A DNA stretch of 64,000 nt, taken from CAVQSS01 sp963746605. GTDB lineage: Bacteria; Desulfobacterota; RBG-13-43-22. The translations under genes and the position numbers were made by a program. Shown here piece by piece: positions 59,784-64,000 of the stretch. Position 1 is the stretch's first letter. Each line of letters starts with the position of its first letter. The notes beneath the pieces were generated by a model. It was given only the letters and a program-made list of their open reading frames with translations. It was not told the DNA's origin and ran no database searches. The stretch lies in assembly GCA_963746605.1 (NCBI GenBank), contig CAVVCH010000003.1:92172-156171 (forward strand), given 5' to 3'.

Positions 59784-60866
59784 TTAGACTTCCAGCTCAG
59801 TGTCCCCACCCGCCTCCTCCGGATCCCCTTCTACCCAGGCCACCGTCAGCGTGTAGGCCACGGCCAGCGCCACCGGTCCGATAAAGATGCCGATCAGGCC
59901 GAAGGCCATCAGACCGCCGATCACGCCGGCGAAAATAAGCAGCAGGGGCAGGTCGGCGCCCTTCTTGATCAGGAAGGGCCGCAGAACGTTGTCCATGGTG
60001 CCCACCACCAGGGTAAACAAAAGCAGGACCGTCCCCCAGACCGGGCTGTTGCTCCAGTAAAGCCAGACCACCGCCGCCCCCAGCACAGGGATAGGGCCGA
60101 TCTGGGCGATGGCCAGCATGAACATGACCGCGGTCAGGACCGGCGCGAAGGGCACCCCCGTGATCATGAGGCCGATCCCGCCCAGCAGCGACTGGGCCAT
60201 GGCGGTCACCACCACCCCCAGGGCGATGCCGCGGATGGCCTGCCCCGCCAGACGGACGGATTCTTCCCCCCGCCTGCCGGCCAGCCTTTGCCCGAAACGC
60301 AGGATGCCCGCTGCGGCCCGCTCGCCGTTGGCGTACAACAGGGCCGCCAGGATGACCGTCAGCAGGAACTCGACGAACAGGGCACCCAGACTCCCCACAC
60401 GGGAAACAAACCATTTAATGATACTGCCCGCATAGGGCCAGACCCTGGCAGCGATCCCCTTAAATCCGGAGGCGGCCATTTTATTCCAGGCATCGGCTAA
60501 CGGGACTCCGACGAAGGGCAAGTGGGTCACCCAGTCTGGAGCGGTCGTGATTTCATACTGTCCCAGGGATTTGGCCCAGCCCATAATGGTATCAACCTTG
60601 GAAACGATCACCCCGATGGCCGCCGAAAGAGGGACCACCAGCACACAGAGGAGGATCAGGGTCATCACGGCTACCGCCGCCCAGCGCCGGCCCCCAAGCC
60701 AGGATTGGATTTTAATCATCATAGGCCAGGTGGCCGCCACGATCGTGGCGGCCCAGATAATCGCGGCCAGGAAAGGAAGCAGGATCCACAGCGATACCGC
60801 GATCAAGGCCACGATAAAGAGCGCGCCCAGAATGGTCCGGGTCAAGTCATTTTGCTTTTCGCCCAC
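59784..60866 (-). CDS. PerM/AI-2E family membrane transporter
   Basis: A 360-residue protein with about eight hydrophobic helices: an N-terminal pair (ILGALFIVALIAVSLWILLP, VAVMTLILLCVLVVPLSAA), a soluble middle, and a C-terminal group including GLMITGVPFAPVLTAVMFML. The C-terminal helix AFGLIGIFIGPVALAVAYTL is the family signature. Members export various small molecules or ions; no substrate can be assigned. It is monocistronic. Confidence 0.88.
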   Translation of the reverse strand: MGEKQNDLTRTILGALFIVALIAVSLWILLPFLAAIIWAATIVAATWPMMIKIQSWLGGRRWAAVAVMTLILLCVLVVPLSAAIGVIVSKVDTIMGWAKSLGQYEITTAPDWVTHLPFVGVPLADAWNKMAASGFKGIAARVWPYAGSIIKWFVSRVGSLGALFVEFLLTVILAALLYANGERAAAGILRFGQRLAGRRGEESVRLAGQAIRGIALGVVVTAMAQSLLGGIGLMITGVPFAPVLTAVMFMLAIAQIGPIPVLGAAVVWLYWSNSPVWGTVLLLFTLVVGTMDNVLRPFLIKKGADLPLLLIFAGVIGGLMAFGLIGIFIGPVALAVAYTLTVAWVEGDPEEAGGDTELEV

Positions 60867-61105
60867 GATGCATCTCTCGGATGGTTTTTAAGGAGCCTAC
60901 CTCTTGAACCCGTTCGCTGCCGGAACTTCACCCGAAGGTTTGGAAGTTGGGCTGCCGGGGATGAACTATTTAACATACTGCGATTATTTCCGAAATTCAA
61001 TATTTTCTTCATGGATCTAATAATGTTTGTACTGCCGAGCGCAATACTTTATAATTCCCGCATAAAGAGAATTGACAAATTTTTTATTCAGAAGGAGGAC
61101 CCGGC

Positions 61106-61562
61106 ATGGGCCTGAAACAAACTGGGTTTCTTTACGGTGCGGTGTCGGCCGTTGTTCTGGCCGTCGTGATCCTTGGCGGCTGCGGCACGGCCATCAAATA
61201 TTCCTACGAACCTCGGGCGAGCTTCCCGGAATTAAAAACCTACCAGTGGGCCAAAACCAGCCAAATATACCTGGCGGACCCTCTGCTTGAAGCCAACGTG
61301 CGATTCCTGGCGGATCGTTACCTGGAAGGGAAAGGGTTGACTTCAAAAACGGATAAGGCCGATTTGCTTATTTGGATGGGGTATGATTTCGATTACAACA
61401 CCTAACTATGAACTCCGGATGCTGACCCTGAACATCTCCCGGGCCGACACCAACGATCTGGTCTGGCGGGGGACGGCCACGGGGAGCATGCGGACCGACG
61501 CCGCCTCCGGTGAACTGAAGAAGGCGGTTGAGGGGATCCTGATCAATTTCCCCCCGAAGTAA
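61106..61562 (+). CDS. DUF4136-type lipoprotein (apparent +1 frameshift near 61402)
   Basis: About 151 residues after removing one base. The lipobox LGGC sits at the end of VLAVVILGGC (residues 19-28). The mature domain starts YSYEPRASFPELKTYQWAKT, typical of DUF4136, and continues across the shift as NYELRMLTLNISRADTNDLV and the final GELKKAVEGILINFPPK. It is an outer-membrane or periplasmic lipoprotein of unknown function. A GAAGGAGG ribosome site precedes the ATG. Without correction the protein is cut at 99 residues. Confidence 0.8.
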
Positions 61563-61670
61563 ATATCCGGCCCCGGAACTGCGAAACCGTCGGCGGATCA
61601 GCGAGGTCTTTTCACGGCACGAAGGCTAGCGGGCCTTGCCTAAGGAAATGAAAGCCAAAAGGAAATTTTC

Positions 61671-63038
61671 ATGAGAAAAAGAATATTCTGGGTACCTGCA
61701 GTCAAGTATTTCAGGGCGGCACTTTTTCTGCTGGCGGCCGCCGGTGTCGGGATCGGGACGGGGGTTTGGGGGGCGGAAAATGGTTTCGAGACCCCGCCCA
61801 TCCTCAAGGCCGGCCAGATCTTACCGGCCGAATTACTTCGAGGAAAGCGCTATCAGATCGAAGAAACGGTCCCCACGGACGGCTTCCTGATGAAGTTTAC
61901 CATCGTCTCCGATTTCGGGACCTTTATCGCCCGCAGTCCCGGGATGGCGGAAATCCGGATAAAGGAAATCGACGCTATGGACCGGCTGGAAAAAGTATCC
62001 AAATCCGACGCCTTTGTGGCGGGTTTAAAGGCCTCGGGCCGGCAGTTCGGCCAGCAGGTCGGTCAATTAATCGAAAACCCCGAGGAGACGGTCAAGGGCA
62101 TCCCGGAGGGAGTGGGACGTTTTTTCGATCGGGTCGGCCGGGGAGCCAAAACCGGATATCAGAAACTGGCGGACAAGAAAGAACAGGAAAAGCAGGCCGC
62201 CCCGCCGCCGTCCGGACCGGGGGCCCGGTTGCCCGGAGAGCCTGAACCCACCCAAGCCCAGGGAGCGAAAATGACGGTGGAGGAAGCCGCGGTCCGTGCG
62301 GTCGGGAAGACGACGGCCGACGCCTTCGGTTATGATGATCAACGCCGCCGCATTGCCCGGGAGTTGGGGGTTGATCCCTACTCCACCAACCCGGTCCTCA
62401 CCAAGATGCTCGATGACATTGCCTCGGCCGCCTTCGCCGGCGGCCTGGGGATTTCGGCCTTCAAGGCCGTGGTCCCCGGTGGAATGGTTATTTCGACCAC
62501 CACCACCTTGTCGAATTGGGTTTGGGATATGCCTCCTGGAGACCTCAAGGTCCAAAACGAGCGGTCCTTGAAGGCCATGGGGGTTTCCCAGGACCAGGTG
62601 GATCTCCTGCTTCGTCACCCGCATTTCACGCTGACCATGCAGACCCGACTGGTCAAGGCCCTGGAGCGGCTGCCCAAAACCGCCGGCCGGCCGGGGGTCA
62701 TGCCGGTAGCCACGACAGTCTTATCGTTTGACCAGGCCCGGTTCGTGGTGGAGGCCATGGAGATGCTGGCCGGTTATAACGAAAAGATAGCGCCGATTAA
62801 AGCTTTGGATAAAGGGGTTCCCTTCGCCGGATTAACGGGAACGGGGACTCTGGTGGTAGCCGGCCCGGTGGACTGTCTGTCCTGGACCGAACGAGCCAAC
62901 CGCTTTGCCACCCGGCCGGACCTGAAGGCCAAGCAGCGAATCCTCTGGTTGCGCGGAGAAGCCACCCCACGAGCCCGGCTCGAATTGACCAAGTTGGGTT
63001 GGGTCGTCAAAGAAAATTCGCTAAAAAAGACAAAATGA
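61671..63038 (+). CDS. 455-residue exported protein, family not recognised
   Basis: A signal peptide (RAALFLLAAAGVGIGTGVWG) precedes a periplasmic domain with GQILPAELLRGKRYQIEETV and FTIVSDFGTFIARSPGMAEI. A Pro-rich low-complexity linker (QAAPPPSGPGARLPGEPEPT) follows, then an alpha/beta domain with GRFFDRVGRGAKTGYQKLAD before it and RRRIARELGVDPYSTNPVLT after it. Neither domain is one I can name. It overlaps the start of the patatin lipoprotein gene (ATGA), so the two are translationally coupled and probably act at the same envelope site. Confidence 0.7.
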   Translation: MRKRIFWVPAVKYFRAALFLLAAAGVGIGTGVWGAENGFETPPILKAGQILPAELLRGKRYQIEETVPTDGFLMKFTIVSDFGTFIARSPGMAEIRIKEIDAMDRLEKVSKSDAFVAGLKASGRQFGQQVGQLIENPEETVKGIPEGVGRFFDRVGRGAKTGYQKLADKKEQEKQAAPPPSGPGARLPGEPEPTQAQGAKMTVEEAAVRAVGKTTADAFGYDDQRRRIARELGVDPYSTNPVLTKMLDDIASAAFAGGLGISAFKAVVPGGMVISTTTTLSNWVWDMPPGDLKVQNERSLKAMGVSQDQVDLLLRHPHFTLTMQTRLVKALERLPKTAGRPGVMPVATTVLSFDQARFVVEAMEMLAGYNEKIAPIKALDKGVPFAGLTGTGTLVVAGPVDCLSWTERANRFATRPDLKAKQRILWLRGEATPRARLELTKLGWVVKENSLKKTK

Positions 63039-64000
63039 TGATGGGAACTATTCAAAAACTTTTATTGGCCCTAAGTCTTCTGGCGTTTTCGGCGGGTTGT
63101 TCTCTTTATCATTACCCGGTGAATGCGCCCTTAAACCGGTATGACCCGGATTTCGGGTACAAACCCAAGAATATAGCCCAATCCCGGGAGGCCAGTGACC
63201 TGCTCCTGTTGGTTACCTTCTCCGGCGGAGGAACCCGCGCCGCCTCCTTTTCCTATGGCGTGCTGGAGGCCCTGCGGGATACCCCGGTGTCCAAAGGAGG
63301 CCGGGAGCTCCGGCTGCTGGATGAGGTCGATCTTATTTCCGGGGTTTCCGGAGGAAGCTTTACCGCCGCCTACTACGGTCTGTTCGGGGATCGCATTTTC
63401 GAGGATTTTGAGCCGAAATTCCTTAAAAAAAATGTCCAGGGGGATCTTAGAAACCAGATTTTCTTCAACCCGGCCAACTGGTCACGGCTGTTCTCGCCAT
63501 TTTTTGGCCGCAGCGACCTGGCCGCCGAATATTACGATAAAAACGTGTTTGAGGGGGCGACCTTCGCCGACCTGAGCCGGCGCCCTAAACCCATGATCCT
63601 CATCAACGGTACGGACATGGTTTACGGGAGCCGGGTGGCCTTCACCCAAGATTTCTTCGATCTGATCTGTTCCGATCTGAACACCTTTTCGGTGGCCCGG
63701 GCCTGCGCCGCCTCTTCGGCGGTGCCTATTCTACTGACGCCGATCACCCTGAAAAATTATGCCGGAAGCTGTGACTATGTACCCCCGAAATCTCTGAGCC
63801 AAGCCCTGGAGGCCAGAGACCTGCCCGACCGGCAGTTTGACCTGGCCAACAATCTTGTCCCCTTTATGGACTCCGAGAGGAAACCCTATATCCACCTGGT
63901 GGACGGAGGCGTGGCGGACAACCTGGGCCTCCGGGCCTTGCTGGAAAGGGTCATCGCCAGTGGAAATATAATGAACAACCTCAAAACCGCGAATCTGGAG
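63035..64000 (+). CDS. Patatin-like phospholipase lipoprotein, C-terminus outside window
   Basis: 322 residues are visible from ATG 63035. The N-terminus MMMGTIQKLLLALSLLAFSA followed by GC is a lipoprotein signal. The patatin domain is complete in its catalytic parts: FSGGGTRAASFSYGVLEAL (oxyanion GGGxR), GVSGGSFTAAYYG (nucleophile GxSxG) and HLVDGGVADNLGLRALL (DGG). It would hydrolyse acyl-lipids at the outer membrane. It is coupled to the upstream 455-residue exported protein; the 3' end is cut by the window edge. Confidence 0.85.
   Translation, partial: MMMGTIQKLLLALSLLAFSAGCSLYHYPVNAPLNRYDPDFGYKPKNIAQSREASDLLLLVTFSGGGTRAASFSYGVLEALRDTPVSKGGRELRLLDEVDLISGVSGGSFTAAYYGLFGDRIFEDFEPKFLKKNVQGDLRNQIFFNPANWSRLFSPFFGRSDLAAEYYDKNVFEGATFADLSRRPKPMILINGTDMVYGSRVAFTQDFFDLICSDLNTFSVARACAASSAVPILLTPITLKNYAGSCDYVPPKSLSQALEARDLPDRQFDLANNLVPFMDSERKPYIHLVDGGVADNLGLRALLERVIASGNIMNNLKTANLE

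Noticed and set aside
1..64000. CRISPR arrays, rRNA and tRNA genes
   Set aside because: No regularly spaced direct repeats, no rRNA-like sequence, and no tRNA T-arm or cloverleaf pattern were found in the intergenic regions examined.

Overview
This window is a moderately GC-rich stretch of a strictly anaerobic deltaproteobacterium (Desulfobacterota; a Syntrophobacterales-like or sulfate-reducing lineage fits best). The evidence is a class II benzoyl-CoA reductase operon, HdrABC and 2-oxoacid:ferredoxin oxidoreductase genes, an acyl-CoA-responsive ETF operon, and at least three UGA-encoded selenocysteine proteins. No dsr, hydrogenase structural, selAB or rRNA/tRNA genes are present, so the terminal electron acceptor cannot be read from this window.

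Layout. (1) 1-15822, all minus strand: bamB-C-D-E-F-G-H-I (13813-15822 down to 4993-5607), then a compact ATP-driven module of one HgdB/BcrC-like iron-sulfur protein and two BcrA/BcrD-type ATPases plus a 71-residue cysteine protein, then a MoxR ATPase/VWA pair. BamE and BamF each carry an in-frame UGA at a conserved cysteine position followed by a bSECIS-like hairpin. (2) 15929-21352: a GNAT/DUF2080 pair under a palindromic operator, an orphan CoA-transferase beta subunit, a thioesterase, PrmA, and a DUF35/thiolase-fold pair whose nucleophilic Cys is replaced by Gly. (3) 21372-28770: ATP-grasp protein, a nested-palindrome element, hypCD, a hydrolase, tetR-etfBA under a FadR-like operator, a MazEF-type pair and a NUDIX hydrolase. 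(4) 28795-35194: the housekeeping block priA-def-fmt-rsmB-rpe. (5) 35316-42416: a second MoxR/VWA pair and a glycosyltransferase/methyltransferase cluster. (6) 42492-52682: a four-repeat exported protein, ferredoxin, exported FeSOD, a NosL/TlpA metal-thiol cluster with a decayed FtsX permease, hypE, an MltD-type lytic transglycosylase and a HesB-like selenoprotein. (7) 52777-59720: korDABC followed by hdrA-hdrC-hdrB. (8) 59784-64000: a PerM-family transporter and an envelope/lipoprotein group ending in a patatin that runs off the edge.

How the genes work together. BamBC is expected to reduce benzoyl-CoA at a tungsten site; BamDEF (Hdr/MvhD-like) and BamGHI (NuoEFG-like) would supply low-potential electrons by bifurcation. 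EtfAB, Kor and HdrABC are the matching redox partners for acyl-CoA oxidation and reductive carbon flow.

Caution on sequence quality: at least thirteen coding regions or remnants need removal of one extra base to restore a frame, and every event is +1. The even sign and the family-typical corrected lengths point to insertion-type sequence errors. These genes are reported as single CDS with the shift marked.
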